64,000 bases of DNA from contig QNGE01000270.1 in assembly GCA_008508345.1 (NCBI GenBank), forward strand, positions 42,779-106,778, given 5' to 3'. The translations under genes were made by a program, and so were the position numbers. The stretch comes from Paragonimus westermani (lineage: Eukaryota > Platyhelminthes > Trematoda > Plagiorchiida > Troglotrematidae). The stretch's first letter is position 1. Each line of letters begins with the position of its first letter. Shown here one piece after another: positions 28,101-43,100 of this stretch. The notes under the pieces are model-generated. The model did not search any database. It saw nothing but the letters and a program-made list of their open reading frames with translations, and was not told the origin of the DNA.

Positions 28101-31100
28101 GAAATCTGAAGTGAATCATGTTCGGTGACCTGCTTTGTTCTGCCCGGGTAAGTGTTGCGGCACCCACAGCGATGGTGTTCGGATTAGAGCACTGGTGAAA
28201 AAAAGGATCGATTGGGCTACGAAGGACGTGCATTCGATAGCCGCCGTGAGAACAGTGGTGAACAGACCAGTGATATCATCACGTTTGTACGGCAAACTGA
28301 GGTCGACTTTCAGTCCTGAATTTTTTTAAGCCATCGCAGTAGTGGGTTGTATGCTGAATTTCTCCACAAATGCTGATGGATAATCACCTTCCTTGGGCGT
28401 TGTTTCCAACAGTGACATCTCTTTGGACAGTGTTTTTCTCGAACAAACTGGACCTGCACGATAAAACGGAATTTCCTCCGGACCTCAATTGTCCCGTATT
28501 GGCACAAAACTGTTAAAGTTTGGGCACTGCGCCGTCCAAGTGTGTTATCGGCACTCGAACCGTAGTACGGAACGGTTGTTCCGATGCTCCACAGGAAATT
28601 TAAAAAAACACTAGGTTCTCAGCATGCTCGTTCTCAATGGTATGGCTAATTTTTGAATTCATTTCGTTTATTGAGTAGATTAGTCTGCTCGGTGTCGGTG
28701 AATAACAAGATACCGTCGACAACGCCGGTGTAATTAGGCTCGATTGATGACAACAAGTGCGCTTTGCTGCAAGTGGCCAACAAAGATGACGACTAATACA
28801 GGACCGATTGAAATGCCCATAGCAAAACCGTCGATTTGTGTATAGCGAGTCCCATGGAGATAGAACTTTAGGCTCGGTGTGTATGGTAGCCCAAGGGGGT
28901 TTAATTCGGAAGTAGGCAACTCTATGTTAGACTGGTGTGAGCTGGTATGCTGACAATCATCTGTGTCAGAGGAACTTCGCTGTGTAAACACGCAGACTGC
29001 AATTTTGAGGTGCAGCGAAATGTGCTCGGGGGACACATTGTGCAAAAACTTAATTCTGACTTCTCCGCACAAACCTGTTACGGAAAAACAGTGGTTTGAC
29101 TCCAGTTTGTCGGAATTACATCAATCATAGGCTTTGTAGAACACCACACACAGAGTTGTTGAAGTGCGCGTATTAGGCGGTTCACGTGGTAAACCGGTAG
29201 ACTAACCCCAGTAACGAAACACCGCAGCACCGGGAGTGTTTCAGATCAAGCAACACAGTACGTACACTCCAGTCCGATCCACTGCTGAAGTGCTATCAGT
29301 TACCAGGCTTTATACTGGATCAGTCTATCAGCAGACCACATTCCATCCTGCTTAAGCGATTAGAACTGATTGTTGGCCTGTCTCTGTCATCATAACGAAC
29401 CGACTGTGCTCGTAGTGCGTTTCTCGGAATGCGTGGTCTCATCCCCCTGCACACTGCGGTATGGTTCGGTATTGTTACACAAAGTGTTTTCGTATTTTAA
29501 AAAAATCCGCGAAATGTCCTCCTGCACATCGTGCAAACTTATGCTGTGATTTTCCTCTAGAAGTTTACATCGAAGAAACACTGCTTAGGATTAGTTGTCT
29601 ACACTCAGTTTTGTGAGGCTAATGTTACATCCGTCATTATAAATTAATGTAGTCGCATCTTAGATTGCTAAACAAACTAAATCCATATTTGCTGTTTCAC
29701 TAACAAGGTGTCATACCGCTGCATAGTATGAAGCAAATTGTGTACGCCACTGCTGGTTCCCATTCGCAGTTGAATCGAGATGCGCAGGTTATGGAATTCA
29801 GTCATCTGAACAGTTCATATATACTCACGTGTTGCTTGAGTATAAGGAGTATACACAGAGCAGTGTTGACAGGTTGGATTAGCGTGAGTGTCCGAATTGA
29901 GTTATGACGACTATCTAACTGCATCCAGTTCAATGAATCACTCATCTACCCAGGCAACGACAATGTCAACACAACCTATTTGTAAACACAAACAGAGTAT
30001 TGTTCGTAGACGTTCCTTCAAGCATTATTGATATGAAGTACTTTAACAGCTATCCCAAACTTCAGATGAATTACTTTTGTTGAGGATGATGAGAAAGAAG
30101 TTTGTAGACACACTGTGCTGACGTACGTGGGATGGACATGGGAACAACTCAAATTTGGTTTGCCAGTTTTCTCACCATTTCTTATTCCCCCTCGACTTCA
30201 GATCACATCGAATTGGTATATCTACCGCCTGCTTGATTATAAAAGCAGTTAGGTGAATACACTTGTTTTTTTAGTCCATTCTTTCTTCACTGAGAGCAGT
30301 TTGATTTTTTTATTCATGACTGAGGCACAGTGGCTGCACACATAAGCACTCCTAATCTCAAGACCATGTCAATCAATCCTTTTCCGACGTATCTGATACC
30401 CCAAGGTCTGCGGTAAGTGCTTTTCCGCTTTATTGATTGACTGCCACATTGGATGAACGAACTTGAACTGTGTGCCTCGCACTACCGCCAGCTATTCAGT
30501 CGTCTTCATAACTTCGTAACATATGCAGATAAACGGAACTGAATCACACTCTAAAAGAACTGGCTGCTATCCCAATGTTTGGTTGCTAACAAGTTGTTAG
30601 TTTGATTGCGGCCTTCGTAGTTATAAAATGCTAGGCTGGTTTTTGTTAAAGTGCTGACCACAAGTTTCATGTTAACTACAGCGTATCAACTACGCATGTT
30701 CCTGTCCAAACCAACACGTAGCCTGTAGCCATCTTGTCAGTGTGAATAGTGCATCCATCACTGTTCAGCCGATTTCACATTCATCACGATGCGGCCGTCA
30801 GAGTTGACGGTTCGCCAAAATCGCTTGTTGGTTCTACTCCGGCTACTTTGCTCTCTGATTAGATACCTGGTGACCGCTCTGAAGCCATCGGATTGTGACC
30901 TGTAATTCAGGTTACAACCTGTAACTTTACTGAAACTCGCGAGTGTCATGACAAGTTGCTCTCTTGTTATTTAAACCGCATCATATCTTCCCATGTCTGC
31001 TGCTAGTAGGCCTGTTTCGCGAATCTACGGTGTCCGTTTTGTGATCACACAATTTAGGGGCCCTACAAAACAACGCATCAAGATCTAAAGCACCCATATC

Positions 31101-34100
31101 AAATGAATCCACGACAAGTCCTCTACTGGTATTGGGCCCGATGGGGATGCTGGTATCGGTATCAGCCTCTGGATCATATTCGCCAGTACTATGGAGAAAA
31201 AATTGGCTTTTATTTTGCTTGGCTAGGTAAGTATGGGTAGTGTTCCTTTCTTTTAAACATCATCCGATGCCAGAACCAATTTTGAGTTGTAACCCGTTTA
31301 TATCCATCTAGTAACGACTTTTTGTCATAAGCCCTTGCAAAGATTTGGTGCGGCTAGTGAAAGCATTAGTACTATCTATCATATCTCGGGGGGAGCAGAG
31401 GCTACTTACGTCGACGTCATATACTATCTTCACCCCCAATACAACCTAGCAGTATCACGGGTATCACAAAGAAGTTGTTAGGTGGGACTATAACTCAGCA
31501 TGAAGATGGGAGTTTTGCTTACGTTTATCAGATTTGAATGAAATTGCATTCTTGTCATGGACAGCAAGAAAGTAGACACATCTATGGATTCATTACATGA
31601 AAACAGGATTCATAGAGTTGACCAAGAGCATTGCCCTGAACGGGCGTAGCCGACAGACCGTACCAGTTCAATGGCAATAAATAACCGGTGGAAATCAGAC
31701 AAAATGAGAGGGTCATCAAGTTGAAGGACACACTTGTCCTAAATTTTCCGTATGGGAAGTGTTTTTCTAATACTGTCCCCTAAAGTTAGGCCAGATCAGG
31801 ACGGGGGTTTACACCCATTCAGCACATACTCGCATTATTTTTAAACGAAATGTCGTGGGTGTGGAAGCTTATTGATTTATCAATTCTGCCAGCAGTCGAT
31901 AACTACGTTATTGTTAAAGAGCTGATCAAAACGGTCAGAGAACGGGCGTGGTAGTGACTTATCAGCAGCAAGATTACAGTAACATGGATCACTTTTTTTC
32001 ACACCAGCAATGAGGGGGGTGAGGTGGGGTGTACAGTCACTCGGTCGGTTAGGCGAGGTCATTGATTCTACAACTGGGTCGGGCTTACAAACAACCGTTT
32101 TTGAGCTCACAAGAGTGGACTAATTGCGACCATCTCAGCAAACTACTAGAAGCCTGGATTACAATGACAGTAGGATTTCGGATGCACAAACTGGGGAACA
32201 ACATGACCAGTGGTCAGGACGGGTCTAATGACTGAGGACACCGGCCAGTTGCGTGTTTCAGCGATATTACCGTTCTCCGCTAACACCGATTTCCACACCC
32301 ATTTACACAGTTTCACTCCACCATGATCTAATCACTCGAAATGAACATAGATTAACCGGTTGTTTTGTGTCGATGACTAACCTGAAACCTACTTGCTTTA
32401 TCATACACATCGCAACTCAAAAACCACAGTCATTCTGCTTGTTGAATGGCAATTTACGTGTGCACAATATATTATACACAAAAAGCCATATTCACAAAGT
32501 ATTTTGGGATACTCTTTTTTTGGATTATCCTAAACATTCGCCCAAAGTTATTGGTAATGTCAGAACTAATAACGGATTTGAGTTCAATAATCAGGCTGTT
32601 TAATATTATGAATGGATTCTTCAAATGAGCATGTTTTCGTTAAGAAAACTGTTGATGGCAGATATCACGTCCACTGTTGAATTCACTTAGCACAGGTAGT
32701 GGTATGGTGTCTAACGCATGCTTACGTGATTATCAGTTTTGAATGTTATATCTCTTGATGGATTATTTTGTTTCTATCTTCCCCAAGGTCTCTACACTGC
32801 TTGGCTTCTACCAGCAGCTATTGTTGGTATACTGGTTTTCCTGTACGGTCTGATCACAATGAACAGCTACACGCCCTCGTAAGTTGTGTTGGTTCCAACA
32901 AGCAGGAAGAATTGATACACTGATTCAAAGTTATACTGTTTCCCCCCTGAAAATCAATCACTGATTAGTATGATTTATGTACGGTTGGACTGGTTTGGTC
33001 TTGGTAGTATTATTAAACAGACCAACAAAATTGTTTGCTTGGCACTTCGACCGAAGTATGACATACGGCATAGGCTTGTAGAATTTCGTTATTGATCGAG
33101 TTTACAGTATTTTTTCGGGAATCAGTTTGTCAGGCGATCTCTTAGGAAGAGAATATGGCAATTCTAACAGTTCAGTTTAGTACGGTGGAAGATCGGAATA
33201 CAATTTTCACTGTAGACATACGAAAGTTGCTGCTAACGCAGGCATATGGCCATATTTAAAATACTTTCGTTAATATCATCTTAATAGGCCTATCCGCTTA
33301 AAAATACTCCAGTTTGAAAAACGCTCATCACTAACTAGCCACATGAACTTGTTACCATTCTAACTCGAACGATCAGTGATTCTCGCGTCCAGGATTCTGT
33401 AACCATATGTTGATGCGGTCCGGAATTCACAATGAGACCACAGACGAACCTGCAAACGAAAATTAATTAATAGGTCGTCCCCAGTACTACGCGTGGATTA
33501 CAAGGAACACGATTCACGACCTCAAGAAGAGTAGTGTGGGAGAACCTACAGCATAAACGAACAGCTTTCGAAGAAGACAGACGCCTGCAGGAACTTCCCC
33601 CAAATTGGAGAATTCAAACAAGCGTTGGAATGGTTTAGTACCATTCCTCAGAGTAACGATTGGAACGTTTACATTTTAGATAGTGTAACCTGCAACAACA
33701 CGGATGGCGTAGATTTATTACATGGCAACGAGGGAGTTTGTGGTACTTAAGCTCGCTCACCAACTTTGATGTTATCGATTCGTAGTACGTAAAAATACAA
33801 ACGGTAACGAATAGCTAAGGGGGTGATGATCGACTAAGTTTTGCTTCGCTGGAATTTTACGATTTTGCAGATGTCGAAGATTATCTCAATGTGTGAATCT
33901 AGGTATGCACGACTTACCAGGGTGGCCGTTAACGATTCAGTGCAAAGCTGTCCAATCAACAGCAAGATTTTCACGCAGATAAATGTCCAAATACCAACAG
34001 ATTTGTTCTTCAAAAAGCTGACAATGTGAGAACGGATGATCACTTCTCACAACAACGGTACTTCATGGTACTAACAGACCAGGCGAAAAAAGGATCCAAC

Positions 34101-37100
34101 GGTTCAAATGAGGATTGCTAGAGGACTCTGAAATGTGTTTAGTGTTACTTTATTCATCACAAAACCTACTGGGCTTAGATGATTAAACTTCATTACAATA
34201 CGCCTGTCAAGGAAACGGCCCAACGAGTCCTAGATGACACGTGGTACATTTGTTTACAGAATGCTTCCTTCCTTTAGACCCAACTCTCAATAATAGTCAA
34301 CTGTTTCAGTGAACCGTAGTACTGTTTTAGCGGCTACCTGTTTCAGCTTAGTCAGTAGTTTCTTTTTGTTCTATTTTTCACAGTAATGAAGCTTGTATGA
34401 GTGACATCCTCATGTGTCCCATGTGCGACGAATCCCAAGGATGTCGATACTGGAAATTAAAAGAAATGTGCTTCTATTTGCGTGTGTCTTACCTGTTCGA
34501 TCACCCAGGAACCGTGTTCTACGCTATATTTATGGTCATGTGGGGTGAGTCAGATGCCAGATTACCATGTTCATTTCATACTGTCGCGACCTGTTTTAGT
34601 CAGTGAGTGGCTCACCAACTCCGTTGACAACCATTCGATATAACAGTGACCGGACAGCTCAACTTGCTATTGTGCTTACAGTTGTAAACGAAAGGTTTCA
34701 ACTATGTATAGAGGCGTTGGCACACGTCAGACACGCAAACTTGGATTTTTTACCCAGGTCTCAAAGGTGTCACTATTGATGAGAGTTAGAAAAGTGACCG
34801 AAACATGTACTATCCAATGCGCGTGAGGTGAATGGAGCTTATTATGTGGGGAACAACAAGTGAACACAATAAATGATATTACGCTAGTTCTAATGGGATA
34901 GTGCTTCCCATTCCACTTTCTGACCAATGTTCACTTCGAAATCCAAGGAAACTGCTCCATTCAGATTTGCCAGGGAAGTTCTTTTGGGCCAAAATAGTTT
35001 CGTGAACAACACAAAAACCAAAGTGACCTAAAATATAGAAGAATTCGTGATTTATCAAAGGTGTGTCGATGACATCATCATATTCGCTAACGGTCAGCAT
35101 CAAACTCAGTACACTGATGAAAGAACTGATTTCTAGTGATGAAAACATGCGTATCGCAATGGTGCTAGAAAAACGCCGCCTTTCCCAAGCGTGTCAATCA
35201 ATCTCATATCTGATCAACAAAAGAGCCGCTCAGTTTAATAAAATCCCACTTAATCAACACAGGGTAAGATGGTCTAATACCTGTTCATTACAAGTGGGAT
35301 TAAGTGAAAACTCAGTTCAATCTAACCAGAAAAATATATCATCAAAAAATCGTTCCAAAAGACCACAAACCGGTAACTTACCGGCGTGCCTAACCAAAAG
35401 AAAGCGGTATTCGTTAGGCTGTCTTTAAGGCAGTTTTTCTAACTGTGGGTTGATATTCAAGAAGCGATTAGTTGTTGCTATGAGACGAGGCTCCTATGAG
35501 GTTAAAATAGAGGCCCTAGGCTATCAAGTGAGTTCGAACCAAGGTCATGAACTATAGAGCCATTTGCCTTCCGCTTCAACTGATTTAGAAACAACAGGCT
35601 GCCGCATCAGATATATAAAGTTGTTTCAATCAAGTTTCAGCTGGTAGCTAAAGAAAGATTTGAAATACCTAGTTAATTTTGACGGGGTATTCAGGTAACC
35701 GAGTAACCAACCAGGTCACATGATTTTGTTTCGCTGGCCACCACAGCAACGTATACGTTATTTTGCAGTCCACAATTGATTTCACATTCGGTTGACAAGT
35801 TAAACAAAGCGGAATAATTATAACTCGATTTCATCTTGAATCAACAGCCCACCGTTGTCATGCGTAGTTTGATCAACGGAAGTAGTCAATAGGTTTATGT
35901 GAAAAACTTTTACGTGACCACTGGCCTCTGTAACATAATATATTTAACGAGTGCGTTAGTCTTTACGTTCAGTTTCACATCAAGTGCGTCGGGAAGCAGC
36001 TCAACACCAGTCTCACTGGATTTCTTAAACGTAACTTCCAGAATGTCATATATGGAAAAGTTGGGCACGAAGGGGAAGATCGGATACTCCTGACGAGTAC
36101 CACTAAAAGTTATGAATGCCCGAGACACTTGCGCATAAACTCCCACCCTCTCTCCAGAGCGAGCATACAGCGATCTCAACAGATCCATGAATCTGCTTGC
36201 TGCGCCTTTACGAGCGACTGAATCGAAGGCAACATTTAGGTCTGAAAACACTACGACAATCAGCTGTCTATAAAAGCGACGATTTGCCAAGATCCGTTGC
36301 AAGGTAAAATTCTGATCGGCGCACCTATGACCGGACCAGAATCCTGCCTGTCCACACGTTTCTCACTTGTCTTAGGCTTGCTGGGCCGACTTAAAATTAG
36401 CCAGGGTAGCAACGACCATTAAACTGGTGCCCCTGTAGTTGTCACGTAGACTTCGGACTCCCTTTTTGAAAACGGGAATCACTGTTGAAAAACAGTAATC
36501 ATGAGGTAACTTTGTAGTTTCCAAATCCTCTGTGGAAGCTTTATTATTTCTATAATCAGTCGCTCTTGACCGTCAATAAAGAGAGATTGGAGCTCCAAAC
36601 CCCGAACAACGTTAAGTCCATGGGTCTCAGTTATCTTCTGATCCACTGCGTAACAGTTCGTCTTTCGATTAGACAAGATGCGAGCTTCTGATAACTATCA
36701 GAATAGGGGTGTATTTCAAAATGTTATTGAGGAACGTATAAAAACAGGCCGAAGAACTGGTATGTCCAACTTGGATGGTTTCCCATCAAAGGTATGTAGT
36801 AATAACTGCCTTCTCCGGTCCTTGTGCTAGCCTCTTTACCGGGCTTCAGTCTGTTGGTAACAAGCGAATCAAGCATGCCCCCCTTCCTGTTGCAACACTT
36901 TTGTGTGACAACAATATTCAACTCGCCATGGAACGGTATATTTCAGTAGCTGTGACCATGTGAACGAACGCTCTTCAGAGAATTTCAGTAGGGTTTAGAT
37001 CAGTACTTCAAGCTGACCACTTAGGCAAAGTTAATCTTCAAGGCAGAACCTATGTGCGTTGAGAAGGTATCTCGCTGGAAAATGACTCCCGTTGGCACGG

Positions 37101-40100
37101 GACTTAATTACTGGCAACAAAGTCTGTTCAGTGTGTTGACCTATTAAATTTGACGTGATTCACCATCAAGTTGGACCAATTCGATCTCGCCTGACCGAGT
37201 CATAAACCACTAGTGATTGCTTGTTCTTCCGTTTCGCATCAAGGCGCATCACATTTTTAGATTCTTGTTAGTATCTTCCCCATCCGTCTAGAGTTAGTTT
37301 TCTATTCACCTCCAAGTAGCAAGACCTTGTGCAATCTAGGATAAGCTGTATCAGTTTGCGAAGGAAGGAAACCGACTGTTTTATCTTCCACAATTCAAAC
37401 CAGAGATATTAGAACAGCGTTCTTCGAGTGGTCTCTTTTGCAACCACCAGATCAAATATGCTCGCTTATTGTCAAAAAACTGGTCGTTGTACTGGATACT
37501 AGGCGGTAAATTGTGCGCCCCCTCACTTGCACAAAACTGAGGGTAATCCATCATTGGATGAGGTTCTCTCAGGAAACGGCGGATAACATATTCTGATCTT
37601 CGAAGCCACTGAACAATCTTCCACAATCAGAAATTGCTGCTTGGAAGTCAAGATTTGACCTTTCTCTTTTTCAATAAACACCGTGTCGTCGCTCTGGTAG
37701 AAACGATCTCTGCTTGACTAACTGACTGCTCGTAACAGCCAGGATCGCTAATCGGCCCCACATTGCGATCCATCGAACCTCACCCAACAAACCGTCGTAT
37801 GAGTTCATCAGTATGACGTCTGTGTCTAGCATGGGATTGAATCTCTAACACTGGTGTCACTCACACTTCCATTACGTTAACGGAATCAACGCAGCGTGAT
37901 TGTGTAGATGAGTTTGCAGTTACGTTGCCATCATTCTGGTACCTTTATGTTTAATTCGAAAAGAGTAAACGGCTGTCAATTTACTACCATCAGAGGGTTC
38001 TCGCATCAGTGAGTTGGAGGCCCAAGACAAACATTTTGTAATGTGCTTTGGTGGTGGAATTATTAGCAAAACACTGAATTGCCACGGTGTTTAGCAGCAG
38101 GTTTGCAGGAGTTAACTCAAAATACCATGAAAAGTTTCATAACGGTTTACTGGTTTCTAACATGTGAGTAGAAATGGTACCAATGATTCAGTGTTACCTA
38201 AAAAGGGTCTATAAGTTACTCCGGAGAATGAAGTGCCCGGTTTTTTGCTGTTGCGTTTGATACGTTGTCGACAAGCGGTTGTAGACTGGTGGACTTCCTC
38301 TTCGGTACCGTTGCTGTATTGTGCACGACTTCGGTTTACATGACTGCATAAGCGAGTCGTTGAAATGAACCACAAAAATGGAGTTGTAATCAAAGTCCGT
38401 TAGACCTATACAACTAGAGTAACTACCAACTAACGCTCATTATGGAATGCTACCAACATGGTGGTACAATGAAGCGCAACGAAATCAGCTAGTCTAAAAG
38501 AATTCCCATTGGTCTAAACAGTCTGATGCATAGCAGAATCAAGTGGTCACAGACCATGTTTTTTAGACTTGTTATACATTGGAAAAAAAAATTTAAAAAA
38601 ATAGTTCGTTACTTATACAAATGCAGCTCTCAATGTGACTGTTGGTGGTCACTTTCTCAACTACGTTCAGTTGGGTGTTCGTGGTGAACCGAAAAAATAC
38701 GGTGGACAAATGGTTGTCTACTGTTTTTTCGCCAGTTAACTTGACGGCCTATCTGACACGTTAGATACTACTGACATTTAACTCAAACAAACAGAGGTTT
38801 CATTGAATCTGCCAGAATTTACATGCCGAAGCTTATCTTTCGATTTTGAGGCCCTGAGTGCTGATCATTATTTTCTAGAAACCGCCAGCTGAGAAATTTA
38901 AAATATGCGCTTGTGGATCCCACATAAACCACTACATAAAAGAAGCTTGCTTCCCTTCCTCCAATAACTCCTTATGCTAAGCCCAAAAAGCAATGTTTAT
39001 AATGCTATAAAAAAGAACACTCACAAAACTTGTTTGTCATCGTTTTCCTTGTCCTCTTACATCGTTTCCGTACAGGTGTGACATTCTTGGAGTATTGGAA
39101 GAGAAAGAATGCGAAACTGGCCAATCGTTGGGATGTTCTTGATTACGAGGTTGAAGAAGAACGTCCGAGACCGCAATATGCAGCTCTATGTTCGGATTTG
39201 GCTAAGAATCCGATTACCGGTGCACTAGAGCCACATTTTCCACAACGACGTCGAATCGCTCGAGTGATTGCCGGCCTCCTTCTTATTCTACTCATGGTGG
39301 GGACAACAGTGATCCATTGTTATTGATATATTACGTATACGCATTCGAGCTATGTACCCACGTGTGATTCTACATGCTAGTGGTTTGAAAGGTTTGTGCA
39401 ACACATCAACTGTGTAATCACACTGGCATGGGATGGACAATGAACATAGTGACTGACAGCCTGTGTGTTTGAGTTATCTAACCAATGGGGTAAAGTATTG
39501 TTCACCAAAGTTGACAACACATAGCCGTAGCAAGTTTGATGGCCTTACCGTATCTTCCGTTCATTACAGAAGAATATTCATGCGGATCGCCATGGTTTCA
39601 GTAATGAGAAAAATGTGACTGTTGACCTGCCTAAGCGAAACCCCTGAAACCGATAAATCGGGTCTAGTAACTCAGAGATACTGGTGGGCGGGCGTGATTT
39701 CGGTTAGTTTTAAGAGGATTGTTGATCTGTACGATTTCATACCCGCACAATTAGGCCACACAGGATGATGCTGTCGATTACGTTCTCGTAGGTGGTAAGT
39801 TGTATGATCTTGTCTTGGCTACTTACGAACAACTCTGAGCTTATGGGTATCGGTTGTAGACCGGATACAAATGTTTAATACATTCGGCACAAGACTGTTA
39901 CTTGTTACCGCTGGCTTTCCGGTAGCAATATGGGATAAGAGTGGCCCAACCTTCTTGATTTTACCAACTCAGCACGATTACACATGTGCACTGAATAAGC
40001 ACGGACACTGCTCACCTACCAGTGGATATCGGTCGAAAGCATGTGAGGAACGTTCAGGACAATGCGTAGCTTGTGTCGCAATAACGAATGAGCTGACCTA

Positions 40101-43100
40101 CACGACAAACGATAGTTTATCTTGATTCAAAGGGGAGCAATGGGTTCAGAAGCTGCTGGTAATAGTACTACCGGTTTCTTTTATCAACGCTTTAACAATT
40201 TTGCCACTTTTAAACAGCATGTAAACTATTACACAACTCTCATCTTTCCGGTGCTGACTGGAGTCCCTTGCATGTCATCTGTTGTGGTTTGATATGGGTG
40301 AGGTCCCGGATACTTGCTTCTGACAAATAACCTATGCAAAGTTAAAACCATTCCTCGAAAGTACAACGGGGACATATTTTAGAACTCTGCTTATTATACA
40401 ACGGATGAGATCTTTCCTTGTTTCAATGGAACAAAATCATGCGGATGTGTAATGTCTAATCAAAAGGAACTTCTGGTCTGTTCTGCGGTTTAATGGACTA
40501 GTTGAAGGGCAAGATAGTAGCATACCTAAAAGAGTCAGAAACTCACGGTACTCTAATCTACCAGGTGAACTGATTTTGTTAGGTGTACTACTTGTAGGTA
40601 CACTGGTGTTTCCTTGAGGTTGCTGGACTGATCTATGACATCTGTATTGCCAGTGATGTATTGCTTATCAGGTTACACTAAGTGATGAAATTCGACAGGT
40701 GATCACGATCAGTTTGCACCTTGAAAACACCTGCCAGTAGAAAATCTACATATTTTTGCTAGTTATTTCGTGTCATACACATTGCCGATCGCATTTTTGC
40801 ACTTAATATCCCGTTTGTTGCGATTGGTTCTTGGACCAGAAACAGTAGTTAGACGACCAGTGAACACAGAACGCTCGCTACCACCCTTTCTTCTACAGGC
40901 TTACCACATGCGACGTGTAGCAAGCATGCACATTGCTACTCTGATAGGTTCAGGCATTTCCTTTCACCCCAAAAACGATACATTGCTCACCCAAAGGTAT
41001 AGCAATCTACGTAAGCAAGAGGGCACATAGGTGACGAGATAGGACCTCATGTACAACTGACCTCGATGGCAGTGCGAAGGTGTGAGTATAGACACCTAAC
41101 GGAGTAGCTGTGCTGTTAATCCATCGTCTCATTAACTGAACTTGGAAGCGTGAAACACGCCCCCTCCAGTCACGAATTTGAATAACGAAATCGGAAGCCA
41201 GGTTTGTTAGATGGTAGTACCACTTCGTATGTTCTCGTCATTTGCTACACCTAACAGCGGTGAACACCAAAAATATTTGAACAAGATAAGTTCAGACATC
41301 AAGCCAGTGTATACACTAGTCTGTCATTGATCAGAACCCTGACAGACGGAGGTTTAAGGTCAACAGCTGATGCATGCAGAGGACCGGCTTGCTACACATG
41401 ACATGCAACGTCTCGAGTGATTTAACGATGACAGGCTTGTAATGACGCATCAACACGCGAAAGCGTTTGTCGGGTGACGCCACACATGAGGTCCCGGATA
41501 CATTTGGACATATGTTCTTTCATTCTAAGGCGCAGGGACCAATCAGTTCTGTCAGTGTAAAAGTCACCTCAGCTGCAGGTGTACTAGTAGATGCAGTGTG
41601 GAGTGGACATCTCTGGCATCCGCGTCTTAATGTGAGGAAGTGTGAGTGACATGGTGCGACTGAGTAAACACAGTGCAACTGCATTGCACGTCCGTTGGAT
41701 GACCTGCGTCAGTCGTCGCGTTGGAAACAAGATATTACTATCTCCTCTGTGCAGTAACTGCACGTATACCGGTTTCTTTAGAACAGACGTTTCTTGTGGG
41801 TTTATTAAATTCAGATTGCTCTGGAAGTCAGTAAAACCCAGTAGTAGATAAGCGTTGGAGATCAGGGTCTCACGAATAAATTTCAACTCTGTATCTAGCG
41901 TATCATCAGTACGTATAGTTCGTGCTCTGTGAAATAAACCACGAACCAGTAAGCGTTTGTGTTGTGTGGGTGAGAATCTGTTGAAATTCATATATTGTCC
42001 TCTCCTGATGGACTTATGATGTGATGATCGACACACTGTACCATCCTTCCGTTGCTTGATGCTGATGTCCAAAAAGATGAGCGTGTCTTCCTATTAAAAC
42101 TCAGACGATAACGTAATTTTTTTAGGTAACACTTCATGACAAGTGCAAACTAATGTATGCCAAAATAGATGGGTGCAAACATCACAGAACCGAATAATGG
42201 TTTCATATATCGTTTATGTCAACGCACCAATCAACTCACCAACGTAACACGATGGTCAGTTGGCTAAACAACGTTTAGTGTGTGTGCTACGCACGGAACT
42301 TCTGAAACTAGACGAAAAGGTCGAGATAAAGTAAGTGGATTTGAATGGGTTTTTTAGTCTGCACGCAATACGGTGTTTAATCAAGAAACTTTTCAGCATC
42401 TGTTGGTTCCAAATAAATCAGCAGGACTTGGGTTAGCCACAATTACGGCAAACAATCGGTCGAGAATTCCTCCATGTTTTTAATACTCACGTAGAGGTGA
42501 CACAGTAAGTGACTGTTATTCGGAACTAAGTTAACAGGGAAAGTGTGGAAATGTCAGTTGCCTTTTCATTGTCACGGGCCAAAGTTGAGATGCCGGTTGA
42601 GATTTTCAGTACTACTCAACAATTACCCAACATGTGTTATCCGAAAGCACTAGTTATCAGTAGTTTTGATAGTGCAAAATATCCTGCTTTATGGAATTGA
42701 TGGTTACCGTTGACTTTTCTTAAATCTGTGCATTCACTTCAGCATAGTCCAAAAATTAGGAACTGAACACTTAGGAAATGGAGGTGATCATAGTGATCAT
42801 TCAGACTGTAAGAAACCGATCCGAATTGTACTACCAGATACCTTCCATAGAAACATTCTTCAGGAGTAGCTGTGGATTTAGACTGGCATAAGTGAAATAC
42901 CAGTCAGACACGATTGTTGTTGATACCTTCGGATAAAAGTGTAATACAATACTGAAAAACAAGCAATGCTTGTACGTTTAGTTCATAGAAAACACGCACG
43001 CTCTGACAAACCAGTGCGATGTAAAGACTGCAAACATAAAACCGGTCTTCAGTGCGATCAGAATGTGGTTTCAATGGTGAAGTAGGCAGCTTGCAATTTG

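Larger units (their letters stand above)
34545..39075 (+). other. Anoctamin intron E-F (4.5 kb)
   Basis: Donor gtgagt, acceptor tacag. It contains a + strand PLE relic (34.97-35.15 kb) and an antisense RTE relic (35.9-36.7 kb). Nothing was recognised in 36.7-39.0 kb. Confidence 0.85.

Noticed and set aside
40300..40320. gaggtcccggatac shared with the PLE at 41.49 kb
   Set aside because: Only 14 bases match; no nuclease motif could be followed around it.
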